Counted from the first letter of the stretch, positions 34,039 to 44,088 are shown. The stretch: DNA of 64,000 bases from Begonia masoniana (GCA_022432975.1 CM039508.1:31080433-31144432), one strand, 5' to 3'. The notes: generated by a model not told the origin, from the sequence alone. A program made the numbers and translations.

Positions 34039-34118
34039 GGATCCCATAAGAACTCCGAAGTTAAAAGTGCTTCGGCGAGAGCAATTCCAGGTTGGGTGAC
34101 CTTCCGGGAAGTTCTCGC
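34039..34118 (+). ncRNA. 5S rRNA-like segment, second LTR of young Cassandra
   Basis: Identical copy of 33591-33670, at an offset of 448 bp. In the 3' LTR a Pol III start here would read into the flanking LTR-F. Confidence 0.85.
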
Positions 34119-35743
34119 CAAACAAAGCCGTGAGGGGAGGATATTGGGCTACGGCCCAATCCCCAGAGCGGACAATATCTTGCTGGAAAAAGGGGTCGTT
34201 ACACAATCGCCAGAGGCGATTTCTTCACCCCTCAGCCGACGACTTCCAACGATCCGACCTCCGTCCGACCTCCGTTCGTTCTGATTTCTTCACAGTTTCT
34301 CCTCCTCTCGCTACTCTCGGTATGTAGCTTCAATCTCTGAGCGTTTGTTTCGAGTTTTAGTTCGATTTAGGGTTAGGGTTTAAATTAGGTTTTCCGTTAA
34401 AAACGCGATTTAGGCTTCGTAATTAATAGGTTAGCTATAATTACGTATATATTGAACGTATTGAACGTTATTGGACGAAGAAAAGTCGATTTGCGAAAAA
34501 GTTATAAATTGGTAAATTTCGGGTTTTAGGGGAAAACTCGTTAATTTGGATAATCGAGCTATAATTAATGTTCGAAAAGCTTTAATTAGCTAAGTGAAGA
34601 ATTTAGGAGAATTCTTTAGCTAAGTTTTGAGATTTGGACATTTATAGTTTAAATTGGTTTTAACTGTGAATGTCGTATTTTTCTCAGACACCCGACTCTC
34701 GTAGACGAAACTTGAGATCCAGCGCGCTCGAGGTAAGTTTTCGTGACTTACTTTGACCCAAAGGTCTGCACCATACTTCGTCGTCGTCTCGGGAATACTC
34801 GAGGAACTGTTTGTTTTATGTTACTCTGGTTGGGTAGTTAGGTTAGTTGTTTATAGGTTCTGCTTTACTGCCATGAATGTATGCACGTTGTTTGTTTACT
34901 TTCCGCTGATATGAACTGTTCATGCATCACGATTTTCGAAAGTCATGAAAAGGAATTTCTGCACGTGTTTTTAAGAAAAGGAACGTATGTCTGAAATGAA
35001 ATCTGTAACGGAATCTGAATGAATAAACGTAATCTGTCTGTTTCTGGTCACGCGAGATGGGGCTCAGGCACGGCTGTGCGTGTTGCAAGCGTGTACCCCC
35101 CCTCTCTAACCCCACGGGGTAGTCCAACCGCCGGACGGGCCCCCTTGGGTTAGTGGGTCGAGGTTTCGGTGACAATTCTGTCTGTCTGTGACGTAATGAA
35201 TCTGTAATCTGTAATCTGTAATTCTGTATCTGTAATCTGAATCTGAGCATGATTTCTGAATGGCATACGCACGCATGCATCTGCATTTACGTAGCTTACT
35301 GAGATTTCAATATCTCATATGTGTCTGTATGGTGTAGGTAACCTCTTAGGTGATATCGAACCAGGTGAGGACGGCGTTCCTCCGTCTGATGCAGTTGATG
35401 GATGACGGCCGTGGGAGTGCGCTATGTAGTCGAGGCGCTTTCTGACCCGTGGGGATGTATGTCTGGACTCTGGGGTTATTTTGGGATGTTTTGAGTTGAT
35501 AATTGTATAGAATATTTAGGTTGTTTGGATCTGGATAGGGATTAGATAACGTTTTGATAATTGTATGTAAAACGTTTTGGTTTAAACTGTTTAATGAATG
35601 TTATGGAAATGTTTTGATTGGTTTTAGGTTGATACGGTTATGCTCGATGTTTAGATGCATCCACGCAGTGGGATTTCGCAAAGTCCGCTGTAAAGTTGGT
35701 CGATGTTATTGGAAGAAATTGGTGTTAAATTAAGAAATGTTTG

Positions 35744-36213
35744 CTCTCTGGAATCAGGTTCCAGAGAGTTTCCAATAGCATGAATCGCTCTCTGGAATTG
35801 GAATTCCAGAGAGTATTGTTAAGTGTTTGCTCTTTGGAATTCCAGAGAGCAGTGTAAAGAAAAGTGAAGGCGATTGAAGTAGGAGGTGGTCGCTGAAGTG
35901 GTCGCTGAAGTTTTCACTGATCGTTGCACTGAAAGTGTGCGGCGATCGATCTCTGCAGCAATGCAGAGATCGGTCGCTGTTTGTGAAATGCGAAGTGTTA
36001 GAGGTTTGAAGTCTGAAAGGGAGAAGGGATCGCTGCATGCTTGCAGCGATCGATCTCTGCTGCAGAGCAGAGATCGATCGCTGCTATAGTTAGCAGCGAT
36101 CGGATTGCTGCACAGCTAGCAGCGATCGATCTCTGCTCTGCAGCAGAGATCGATCGCCCCTGCTGTAATGCATGGCAGCGATCGATCTCTGTTGCAGTGC
36201 AGAGATCGGTCGC
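35744..36213. repeat. Array of perfect and near-perfect hairpins in LTR-F
   Basis: Two groups occur. Group 1: CTCTCTGGAA-loop-TTCCAGAGAG (35744-35768), a 12-bp stem with 2-base loop (35788-35813) and GCTCTTTGGAATTCCAGAGAGC (35829-35850). Group 2: 36028-36051 (10-bp stem), 36046-36081 (16-bp stem GCGATCGATCTCTGCT, loop GCAG), 36076-36101 (11-bp stem), 36122-36157 (same 16-bp stem, loop CTGC) and 36178-36213 (14-bp stem with one mismatch). Neighbouring hairpins overlap and share arms, so alternative folds are possible. Confidence 0.9.
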
Positions 36214-36490
36214 CTGTTTCATTTTGAGGACAGAGTTCCAATTCTGCCCTCCCACTTGTTTAATTTAATTTAAAGTTTTCTTTTAAAGGTTTTCTTTTAA
36301 GTTTTAATAAAGATTTGTTTTAAATGCATTTAAGGTTCAGTTTTAATTCCGATTCAGTTCCGATTTCAACCATAGTTTAAATTCCGCATAAGGTTTTAAT
36401 TAAAGTAGAGGAAAGAAATAAGTACAAAAATGAAAATGAAAAATTTATACGGGTAAAATAAGGGTACAGTATTAGGGGTGTTACACTCAG

Positions 36491-37038
36491 TTCCCGTCAT
36501 CTTAGTTCCAAAGAAAGATGGAACTTGGCGAATGTATGTTGATTGTCGAGCTATCAACAAGATCACGGTAAAGTATCGACACTCTATTCCTAGATTGGAT
36601 GATATGCTTGATGAGTTACATGGTGCATGCTTATTTTCAAAAATTGATCTAAAGAATGGATATTACCAAATTCTCATGAAAGAGGGAGATGAATGGAAAA
36701 CAGCCTTTAAAACTAAATATGGTCTTTATGAGTGGTTAGTGATGCCATTTAGTTTGTCTAACGCACCACGTACTTTTATGAGATTGATGAATCATGTGTT
36801 GAGATCTTTTATTGGAAAGTTTGTTGTTGTGTACTTTGATGATATCTTGGTTTATAGTAAAACTCAAGATGCTCATGTTAAACACTTGAATTTAGTTTTT
36901 AATGCTTTACGAGAAAATCAACTATACGCTAACTTAAAGAAGTGCACATTTTGCATGGATTCGGTAGAGTTTCTTGGTTTTGTAGTTAGTTCAAATGGAG
37001 TATCGGTGGATGAAGAAAAAGATAAAGCAAAGGAATGA
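36491..37038 (+). pseudogene. CRM-like element: reverse transcriptase core
   Basis: The frame holds VPKKDGTW, the first catalytic block [12 protein letters not shown] and the catalytic pair in [12 protein letters not shown], so RT active-site residues are intact. The usual FGLxNAP reads FSLSNAP. It ends in TGA at 37036-37038 where the family has tryptophan. Its N-terminal part is at 32644-32925, across LTR-F. The apparent Met start at 36478 lies in the LTR and is not real. Confidence 0.88.
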
Positions 37039-37686
37039 CCAAGACCAAAGAATGCCAACAAGGTAAGAAGTTTTCATGGATTAGTAAGCTTTTACAGGAG
37101 CTTTGTTAAAGATTTTAGTACCATTACGGCTCCCTTAAATGATCTTGTAAAGAAGAATGTTTAATTTAAGTGGACTGAAATACATGAACAAGCTTTTAAT
37201 CTCCTAAAAGGTAAACTTACTAATGCACCATTACTTGTTTTACCTAATTTTGATAAAGCCTTTGAGATTGAATGTGATGCGTCGAGAAAATGTATTGGTG
37301 GTGTTTTAATATAGGATTCCAAGCCCATTGCTTACTTTAGCGAGAAGCTTAATGGAGCGGCTTTGAGCTACCCCACATATGACAAAGAATTGTATGCTTT
37401 AGTTTGAGCACTCCAAACGTGGCCAAAAGAATTTATTATTCATTCCGATCATGAGAGTTTGAAGCACTTGAAGTCGCAAGGAAAACTACACAAAAGGCAC
37501 GCAAAATGGATGGAATTAATTGAAATATTTCCATACGTGATCAAATATAAGAAAGGTAAGGAAAATGTAGTGGCTGATACATTGTCTCGAAGGTATGTAC
37601 TCGTAACCTCCTTACAATCTAAATTGCTTGGATTTGAACTTGTTAAAGAATTATATGTAGTAGATTCAGATTTTAGTGAAATTTGA
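37039..37686 (+). pseudogene. CRM-like element: RNase H, four in-frame stops
   Basis: In the same frame as RT the translation gives [54 protein letters not shown] and [10 protein letters not shown]. Stops lie at 37162 (TAA), 37312 (TAG), 37405 (TGA) and 37684 (TGA). The RNase H acidic residues are still present. The domain would degrade RNA in the RNA-DNA hybrid. Confidence 0.87.
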
Positions 37687-37980
37687 AAATTATTTGAAAA
37701 AGTTGCATATGGTGATTATTATAGGCATGACGGTTATCTATTTAAGAAAGATAAGCTTTGTGTTCCTATGTGTTCTTTAAGAGAATTGTTTGTTAGAGAA
37801 ACTCATGGAGGTGGATTAATGGGGCATTTTGGAGTAAGCAAAACTTTGGATGTTTTATGTGAGCATTTTTATTGTCCTAAGATGAGACATGATGTGCAAT
37901 TAATTTGTGATAAATGTATTGAGTGTAGAAAAGCTAAATCAAAATCAAACCGCATGGAATGTATACTCCTCTCCCAATAA
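37687..37980 (+). pseudogene. CRM-like element: integrase zinc-binding domain
   Basis: [20 protein letters not shown] and [14 protein letters not shown] give an intact HHCC module (H, six residues, H, then C-x2-C). The frame is shared with RT and RNase H until a one-base shift just before the CCGCATGG near 37950, after which the core continues in the next frame. Confidence 0.87.
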
Positions 37981-38705
37981 CTACTCAACCTTGGATTGAT
38001 ATTTCTATGGATTTTATTATAGGTTTGTCGAGAACTCAAAGTGGAAAAGATAGTATTTTTGTTGTTGTTGATAGGTTTAGTAAGATGGCACATTTTATTG
38101 CATGTTCAAAAACTAATGATGCTACACATGTTGCGGATTTATTCTTTAAAGAGATTGTGCGGTTACATGGCTTACCTAAAACTATTGTTAGTGATCGAGA
38201 TGTTAAGTTTTTGAGTCACTTTTGGAGAACTTTGTGGAATAAGTTAGGTACTAAACTTTTATTTTCAACTGTAGCACACCCTCAAACGAATGGACAAACC
38301 GAGGTAGTAAATAAAACACTTTCTACTTTGTTGAGAGCCATTATTTCTAAGAATTTAAAACAATGGGAAAAGTGTTTACCACATGTTGAGTTTGCACATA
38401 ATAGGGTTGTTCATTCTACTACATCTTATTCACCATTTGAAATTGTTTATGGTTTTAATCCTATAACTCCAATGGATATGTTACCTTTACCAACTAACGA
38501 GTTTGTTAATTTTGATGGAAAGAAAAGAGCCGAATTTGTTAGGGAACTACATGCAAGGGTAAGGAAAAACATTGAGAAAAAGAATGAGCATTATGCAAGA
38601 CAAGCTAACAAGCGCCGAGTGAAAGTTATTTTTGAACCCGGAGATTGGGTTTGGATTCACTTAAGGAAAGAAATATTTGCCAACAAAAGAAAGAACAAGT
38701 TGTAA
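37959..38705 (+). CDS. CRM-like element: integrase catalytic core
   Basis: The 248-residue frame holds D18 (ISMDF), D79 (VSDRD) and E115 (GQTEVVN), with 35 residues between the last two as in retroviral integrases. The C-terminal [14 protein letters not shown] block follows. The core looks intact, but the frame ends at TAA 38703-38705 in place of a leucine or proline codon before the PRGDGP block and starts only after a frameshift. The Met at 37959 is internal. Confidence 0.88.
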   Translation: MYTPLPITTQPWIDISMDFIIGLSRTQSGKDSIFVVVDRFSKMAHFIACSKTNDATHVADLFFKEIVRLHGLPKTIVSDRDVKFLSHFWRTLWNKLGTKLLFSTVAHPQTNGQTEVVNKTLSTLLRAIISKNLKQWEKCLPHVEFAHNRVVHSTTSYSPFEIVYGFNPITPMDMLPLPTNEFVNFDGKKRAEFVRELHARVRKNIEKKNEHYARQANKRRVKVIFEPGDWVWIHLRKEIFANKRKNKL

Positions 38706-38729
38706 CCTCGAGGAGATGGTCCCGTCCAA

Positions 38730-39098
38730 GTGTTGGAACGCATCAATGACAATGCTTACAAGATTGATTTACTTAGTGAATATGGTAATGTAAGTACTAC
38801 TTTTAATGTTTCTGACTTATCTTTATATGATGCAGGGGATTCGAGGACGAATATTTTCGAGGAGAGAGGGAATGATGTGAATCAGAGTGCAACCAATTTC
38901 AAGCCCAAAGTTAAAGATCCATGTCAAGATATTGGATGTCCAATGACAAGATCAAGAACCAAGAAAATGCATGAAGTCTTAAATGGATTGATTATAGAAA
39001 TCCAAGAGAAAGATTCTTTCCAACACGAGCTGAAATTAATAAATTTGTTAAGTATTGAAGAGGATGCTTGGGAAGAAAAGAAGGCCAAAGATACTTGA
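38730..39098 (+). CDS. CRM-like element: integrase C-terminal tail running into the 3' LTR
   Basis: The frame continues integrase (ERINDNAYKIDLLSEYGNVSTTFNVSDLSLYD) and crosses the LTR start at 38873 within GNDVNQSATN, ending at 39098 inside the LTR. The LTR-coded part contains CPMTRSRTKKMHEVLNG. There is no classical chromodomain. CRM elements are known for a C-terminal motif partly encoded in the LTR and linked to centromere targeting; that this tail does so here is inference. Confidence 0.75.
   Translation: MLERINDNAYKIDLLSEYGNVSTTFNVSDLSLYDAGDSRTNIFEERGNDVNQSATNFKPKVKDPCQDIGCPMTRSRTKKMHEVLNGLIIEIQEKDSFQHELKLINLLSIEEDAWEEKKAKDT
38859..38872 (+). other. Polypurine tract of CRM-like element
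   Basis: GAGGAGAGAGGGAA directly precedes the TGATGTGA start of the 3' LTR and lies inside the coding frame. Confidence 0.88.
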
Positions 39099-39611
39099 AA
39101 ACTACCTAAAGATTTAGTGGCAAGAGAGATGGAAGCACAACAACAAAAGAAATTTGGCAAGCAATTATTTTCTAATTATAGTTTTAGAAAGCTTTCCTAA
39201 TGTTAGATTTAGAAAGTTTTCCTAAGTATTATTTTAGAAAGTTTCCTAATTATTGTTTTAGTAATATTTCCTAATTAAATTAGGATAGTTTGTAGTCTAT
39301 TTAAAGGCATAAACCTTGCAACATTAAAAAGCAATATACATGATTTTGAGTTACTCTTTGTGAGAATTTTCTCTTTGGTTCTTTGTGAAGAACTAGATCT
39401 TCTTCAAGTCAAAACTTGAAAGATCAACTTGATAGCTTTGGTTCTAACTACAAGTTCGGTTACGGGTCAAGTTCCTTGTTTGATAACTTTGGTTCTGTTG
39501 GCAAGGTTCGATTGGGGTCAAGTTCCTTATACTTGATTTCAAAGGCGTTTCTGAATTTCTATTCCCCGTTGTTAAAGGGTCTCAGGTTTCATATACCCGT
39601 GGTTCTCATCA
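38873..39611 (+). repeat. 3' LTR of CRM-like element
   Basis: The LTR is 739 bp. It matches 14547-15309 with few substitutions apart from the 24-bp length difference, which suggests a fairly recent insertion. It is followed by the TSD CCTCT. Confidence 0.94.
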
Positions 39612-39616
39612 CCTCT

Positions 39617-39815
39617 AGTGCTCTGCTTGCACCTTGACGACGAGACGTTTAACTCTCTAGTGCATACTCTAGCACGTTAACGACGAGACGTTAAACCCTC
39701 TTAACGACGAGGCGTTTAACTCTCTAATGCTTTTTGCACATTAACGAGAAGGCGTTAAACCCTCTAGTGCGACTTGCACTTTAACGACGAGGCGTTTAAC
39801 CCTCTAGTGCTTTTC
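39617..39815. repeat. Roughly 40-bp minisatellite of LTR-C
   Basis: Units of the form CTCTAGTGC...TTGCAC.TTAACGACGAGGCGTTTAAC recur here and also at 11765-11842 and 14497-14546; the three parts were contiguous before solo LTR-B and the CRM-like element inserted. The rest of LTR-C (39816-41354) is AT-rich, without a gene. Confidence 0.85.
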
Positions 39816-41354
39816 TTACACATTTCATGCTTACCATTCCAATCATGAACAGAACTCATTTTCGTAGCTTAAAACATAATGCATGACATTCACATAATAC
39901 TCAAATACAAACAACCAACAACAACCACAAAATAAATCCTACCGTTCCGTGGTGTAGGTCCGAAGGCAAAACAATTACAACCCACTACTTACCTGCTCCT
40001 CTGCACCTGTTTGTTCACTTTGACTACGCTAAACGTTCGCTCATCAACCTATCACGTTAAGGGGAAAAACACTTAGAAACCATTAATATAATTCTAAGGA
40101 ATGTCTAAACCAATTTAATAACAACTTAACCAATTCTTAAAGCATAAAATCTCAAAAACCTGAAATTCCCACAATTTCTATCGCCTAACTTCAATCGGCC
40201 ATAACTTACTCGTTTTTCAACGGATTTCAATGATTCACCCTATTCCGTAAACCTCTCCACGTCTGCTATACATTGAAGCAAACAAATTAACCATCAAAAC
40301 ACCATGGCCAACTTGAACACAGCAAAATAGAATCGGTGTACAATTTCTAAAAAAACCGACTTTTCCATAACTCACTTCCAATCTTAAATCTCTTCCTAAA
40401 AACAATCTAAACTAACATAATTAAGGGTTAAATCATCAAATTTAGAAATAAAACTAGCCAAGGCATGCTAATTTTCGGAATCCCCATTTAGGGTTTTCCA
40501 ATCCCTAAGCAAACTCAACTAAAACACCCTAAAAACACCACAAACCATCACTAAATTATATCAAACTCAAAACCCACTTAATTTGTTACCTTAAAACTTG
40601 AGAAACCTTGAAGGAAAGGAAGGAAGAAGGATCGGCTATGGAGGAGAGAAAATGGCGTGGAAGATGATATAAAAAGAAAAGAAAATTACAATTTAACTTA
40701 TTTTACTTTTTACTTTTCAAACTTACCACCAAATTCTTCCTTTTTATAAAACTAACCACCACTTTTTCTATTCACCTTTAAACCTTTAAACCAACGTGAA
40801 ATGCATCCACTTTCTACCACTTTTATTTCTTTTACATTTTAACTTTTTGACTTTTCAAAGTTTTCTTTTACTCTTAAATTTCTTCATGTTTCCTCTTTTC
40901 TAACCAAACACCCTAAATGCTCCATTTCCTCAACGTACATGCTTTTACTTTCCAACCAAATGTTTGACTTTTCTCCTATGTCACATAATCCACATAAGCA
41001 ACAATTAATTCTCTCCTTTGACTTTTCAAACGTTGCATTCCATATCTCATTCACTTCATCTTATTTCATCTTTCTAAACAACTCATTAATTTTGTAAATT
41101 AACCCACACCTACCACTTTCACTTCACTTCCACGTCAAGACATCACTTTTCCTTACCTTTCATTCAAATCTTTCATTTAGTCCAAGTCATCACTCATTAA
41201 GTTAAAGTTAAAACACCAAACTCAAATACACCATGTATTCGTTACTTTTCCCCCTTCAACTCAAACCACCATAACCCTAGGATCAATGTTAAGCTCTCAT
41301 AACATATCTAATCTAATGCTACGTATGTTAAAGGAAAAATTCTCGGGTGTTACA

Positions 41355-41466
41355 TATAAGATCGACCTACCTAGTGAATATGATAATGTTAGTGCATCTT
41401 TTATTGTTACTGATTTGTCTTTTATGACACAGGAGTTTGGATAACGAATCTTTTCAAAAGAGAGAA
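41355..41466 (+). pseudogene. Element D: integrase C-terminal end, unit 1
   Basis: After the TSD TATAA the reading [27 protein letters not shown] continues the sequence broken at 11171. It ends in a purine tract AAAAGAGAGAA before the D LTR. Confidence 0.8.
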
Positions 41467-42188
41467 TGATGTGGATCACGTAGTGACCAAGCCAAAGAGC
41501 AAGGATCCATGCGAAGACAATGGCATCCCAATGACCCGATCGAAAGCTAAGAAAATGTTGAAGGCCTTGCTTGGATTATTCTTAAAGATTCAAGAAAAAG
41601 AGCCTTCACAACTTGATTCAAAGTTACTAAACGTATTGAAGATTGAAAAGAATCATGTAGAGACAATGGAGGCAAAATACTGATGAAGATAGAGAGAGGG
41701 TACGCCACACATACGTTCATGAAAAGATTGCATGCAATCATTTAAATGTCACATGTGTCGTGCGCATGTAAGAGAACCACGTAGGAGATCAAGTCATTCC
41801 ACCAAGCACATGCAAATCTAAAAAAACAAATTTAAACGGAGTTCAAGCATGACATGTAATCCGATCACACAAGGATCACACAATTTTTTTTTTATTTTAA
41901 ATCAAATTTATCATTATCTTTAGGTTAATAATATTTAGATTACTTTAGTATTATTTCATTAAAGCTTGTAGCCACATTAAAGGCAAGACATATTCAATAT
42001 TAAGATAGAATACAAACTCTGAGTTTTTTTAGAGAGTATTTTTCTTTGGTTATTTGTGAAGAATCTCGATATTCTTTAAGTAAAACTTGAAGAGTTTTGC
42101 TTTGATAGCTTCGATTCTTAATAATGAGTTTTGTTTGGGTCAAGCTCCCATCTTGATATTTACGGTTCCATCGACAAGATTCACATCA
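41467..42188 (+). repeat. LTR of element D, unit 1
   Basis: It starts TGATGTGGATCACG and ends near TTCACATCA, 722 bp. It is related to the CRM-like LTR (MTRSKAKKMLKALLG tail, CAATATTAAGATAGAATAC and TTCTTTGGTTATTTGTGAAGAA blocks). It lacks about 100 bp near its end that unit 2 keeps (45200-45300). Confidence 0.75.
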
Positions 42189-42207
42189 AAGGGCCTAACA
42201 CATTCAA

Positions 42208-42367
42208 TGTGGTGTACAATCTCACATTGCTTGGGAGTGTAGAAAATACATAGTTTATAAGATCGATTTCTTCCCTATCTAGTACAATGCGTTTTGAGCT
42301 AACCATAAAAAAAATTCTAGCAAATTCCAACCCAAAATAGACAATATTGTACTATGAGCACTGATAG
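42208..42367 (+). repeat. TRIM-like solo LTR fragment without 5S segment, unit 1
   Basis: TGTGGTGTACAATCTCACATTGC, CAATGCGTTTTGAGC and GACAATATTGTAC follow the common plant TRIM LTR pattern (CAATCCCACATCGCTTGG, GACGCGTTTT, GGACAATATC) seen also in Cassandra, but the 5S-like segment is absent. Its end is cut by the duplication junction at 42368. Confidence 0.55.
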
Positions 42368-42460
42368 AAACGAGTGCTCCTTAATTTACAATGGAAGAAT
42401 GGTGGTCCTTACACCATTGAAGCCATGGTAGGCAAATGAAGACCAAGATAGGTTTGAAAT

Positions 42461-42754
42461 AAGGTTCATAGGGAAAGAAAAATGAGAAAATAATTTAGTT
42501 GAAAAAAGGTTGAAAAAGAAAGAAAATGGAGAAAAAAAATAGTTGAAAAGATGGCAAAGTAAAGAGAAAAACTGAGGAAGAAAGATGACAACTCGGGGAA
42601 TAGAGAGAGAGATATAAGGTTCATAGGAAAGAAAAATGAGAAAATAATTTAGTTGAAAAAAGGTTGAAAAAGAAAGAAAATGGAGAAAAAAAATAGTTGA
42701 AAAGATGGCAAAGTAAAGAGAAAAACTGAGGAAGAAAGATGACAACTCGGGGGA

Positions 42755-42770
<16 letters not shown>
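42461..42770 (+). repeat. 155-bp tandem duplication and GA microsatellite
   Basis: The block AAGGTTCATAG...GACAACTCGGGG is present twice (starts 42461 and 42616). A GAGAGA run follows to about 42788. It is absent in unit 1 (10290-10480), so it arose after the unit duplication. Confidence 0.85.
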
Positions 42771-42789
<19 letters not shown>

Positions 42790-43242
42790 AAAAATTGAGT
42801 GAAAAAAAAAATTGTTTTGTTGAACAAAAGTGAGGATAAACGTGAGATGATTTTACTTTTATATAAAAATAGTTATTTTTTGTTTAATAAGCTAACAATT
42901 TCTCTTCTAAGTGTTGTCTTTCTTTTGCAAGAAAATAAAAATATGTCCTGAGGAGTTCCGAAGAGAAGTTCCTATGTTGAGGGAGATTGAGAAGCAAAAA
43001 GATCTCGTATTAAGTACATCAATTCCAAGTTGACCGAAAACATCAAATAGGTTTGACTGTTTGTAAAGTTATTTGGTTTATCTAATGTATCTATTACTTG
43101 TATAAGGTTGGTAAATAATATATCAAAATCTTTTATTGAAAAATTTATCATTGTTTATTTTGCACATAACTTGGGTTATGACAAAGATTTGGTCACATTT
43201 TGAGAACAAATCATATTTTAACTATTTAAAAATGATATTTCT

Positions 43243-44088
43243 AGGGTAATTATCGATTTGAACCCTGTACTATACACGTTTTTTCAATTCGGCCCCTGTA
43301 CTAACAAAACCGGCAAACCGAGCCCTGTATTTTGATTCTGTTATCATTTTTGATATTCTATCAACAATTTCATTAAACCCTCATTGAAAAAACTAACAAA
43401 CGATCTTGGATTCAGTTGAAATTTTTACCACATGTTTATAACTTAATGAGAAGATAATCTGGAAATTTTCATGATTTTTTAACACATGTACGATTTATTG
43501 AATCTTTATTTTAGTATTTTATAAAAATATTATAATAAATCATACAAATTTTACAAAATCACGAATATTTTTCTATTATTTACCCATAATAATTTGAACA
43601 TGTGGAAAAGTTTTCAAATAAATCAAATATTGTTTGGCATTTTTTTAAAAATTAATTTATAAAGTAAAGAAGAAACTGATATTAATTTAAAAAAATACCA
43701 AAAGATATTGTCTTTATTTTAAACTTTTTCCAAATGTTCATCATATTATAGGTAGATAATAGAAAAATTTACGTAATTTGTTAAAATTTGTATGATTTAT
43801 TATAATATTTTTAACATATACTAAAATAGAATTACAATAAATCGTAGATGTGTTAAAAAATCACGAAATTTCCAAATTATCTTCTCATTAAATAATGAAC
43901 ATGTGGTAAAACTTTTAACTGAATCTACGATCGTTTGGTAGTTTTTTCAATGAGGGTTTAATGAAATTGTTGATAGAAGGTCAAAACTAATAACAGATCA
44001 AAGTAAAGGGTTCGGTTTGCCGGTGTTTTTAGTACAGGGGCCGAATTGAAAAAACGTGTATAGTACAGGGTTCAAATCGATAATTTCT
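43243..44088. mobile_element. Foldback Mutator-like element (MULE/MITE)
   Basis: The 846-bp element is nearly one long inverted repeat. The outer arm GATTTGAACCCTGTACTATA faces its complement near 44060, and inner blocks such as TTTCATTAAACCCTCATTGA (near 43370) face copies near 43950. Flanking nonamers GATATTTCT and CATAATTCT each differ by one base from GATAATTCT in the empty homologous site at 10881-10889. A 9-bp TSD and long terminal inverted repeats are typical of Mutator-like elements. No transposase is encoded. Confidence 0.82.

Larger units (their letters stand above)
33379..34203 (+). mobile_element. Cassandra TRIM retrotransposon, young intact copy
   Basis: Two 377-bp LTRs (33379-33755 and 33827-34203) differ at a single base (GAACCGGAAGG against GAACCGAAAGG). 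The 71-bp interior has the primer site ATGGTATCAGAGCC and the tract CCCGAGGGGGGGTGAT. TSD CAATC is perfect (33374-33378 and 34204-34208). The LTRs carry a 5S rRNA-like segment. Cassandra elements encode no protein and depend on other elements for reverse transcription and integration. The large antisense frames here are by-products of its GC-rich LTRs. Confidence 0.96.
32926..36485 (+). mobile_element. Solo LTR-F, interrupted by a young Cassandra
   Basis: It runs from TGTAATATCCGG to GGGGTGTTACA and is flanked by the TSD CTCAG (32921-32925 and 36486-36490). Without Cassandra and its TSD it is about 2730 bp. Only one LTR is present, so it is a solo LTR of a Tekay-related family on the plus strand. 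Contents are TTAGGGTTAGGGTTT near 34370, CTGTAATCTGTAATCTG repeats near 35200, a dense hairpin array (35744-36213) and AT-rich DNA, with no gene. Confidence 0.9.
14547..39611 (+). mobile_element. CRM-like Ty3/gypsy retrotransposon, interrupted by array E and LTR-F
   Basis: LTRs at 14547-15309 and 38873-39611 both read TGATGTGAATCA...GGTTCTCATCA, and the flanks carry the TSD CCTCT (14542-14546 and 39612-39616). Element DNA is in three pieces: 14547-17813, 32644-32925 and 36491-39611. Order: LTR, primer site, gag, protease, RT, RNase H, integrase, then a frame that runs into the 3' LTR. The pol sequence, lack of a classical chromodomain and LTR-extended frame resemble the CRM branch of chromoviruses; this clade call is from memory of family features. 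The element is dead: a gag frameshift and deletion, five pol stops and an integrase frameshift. Confidence 0.88.
11172..41354 (-). mobile_element. Solo LTR-C, interrupted by two later insertions
   Basis: The ends are TGTAACGCCCCCG (11172) and CTCGGGTGTTACA (41354), flanked by the TSD TATAA at 11167-11171 and 41355-41359. Removing solo LTR-B and the CRM-like element with their TSDs leaves about 2459 bp in three pieces: 11172-11842, 14497-14546 and 39617-41354. Only one LTR and no internal domain is left, so it is a solo LTR made by LTR-LTR recombination. I place it on the minus strand because its block near 11590-11670 matches the E LTR block near 19705-19765 in reverse. It holds an AC microsatellite near 11629-11645, a 40-bp minisatellite, and otherwise AT-rich DNA without a gene. 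Confidence 0.85.

Noticed and set aside
33591..34118. Genuine 5S rRNA genes
   Set aside because: Only the 3' part of 5S is present, inside LTRs with TSD, primer site and polypurine tract, so these belong to Cassandra.
33492..34121. 209-residue and other antisense frames in Cassandra
   Set aside because: They run antisense through GC-rich LTRs and the 5S-like segment, duplicate each other between the two LTRs, and Cassandra is known to be non-coding.
34361..34385. Telomeric repeat (TTTAGGG)n
   Set aside because: Only about two units in LTR-F; too short to indicate a telomere or interstitial telomeric array.
35744..36213. CRISPR array
   Set aside because: Repeats are self-complementary, overlapping and irregular, without unique spacers, and lie in a plant LTR.
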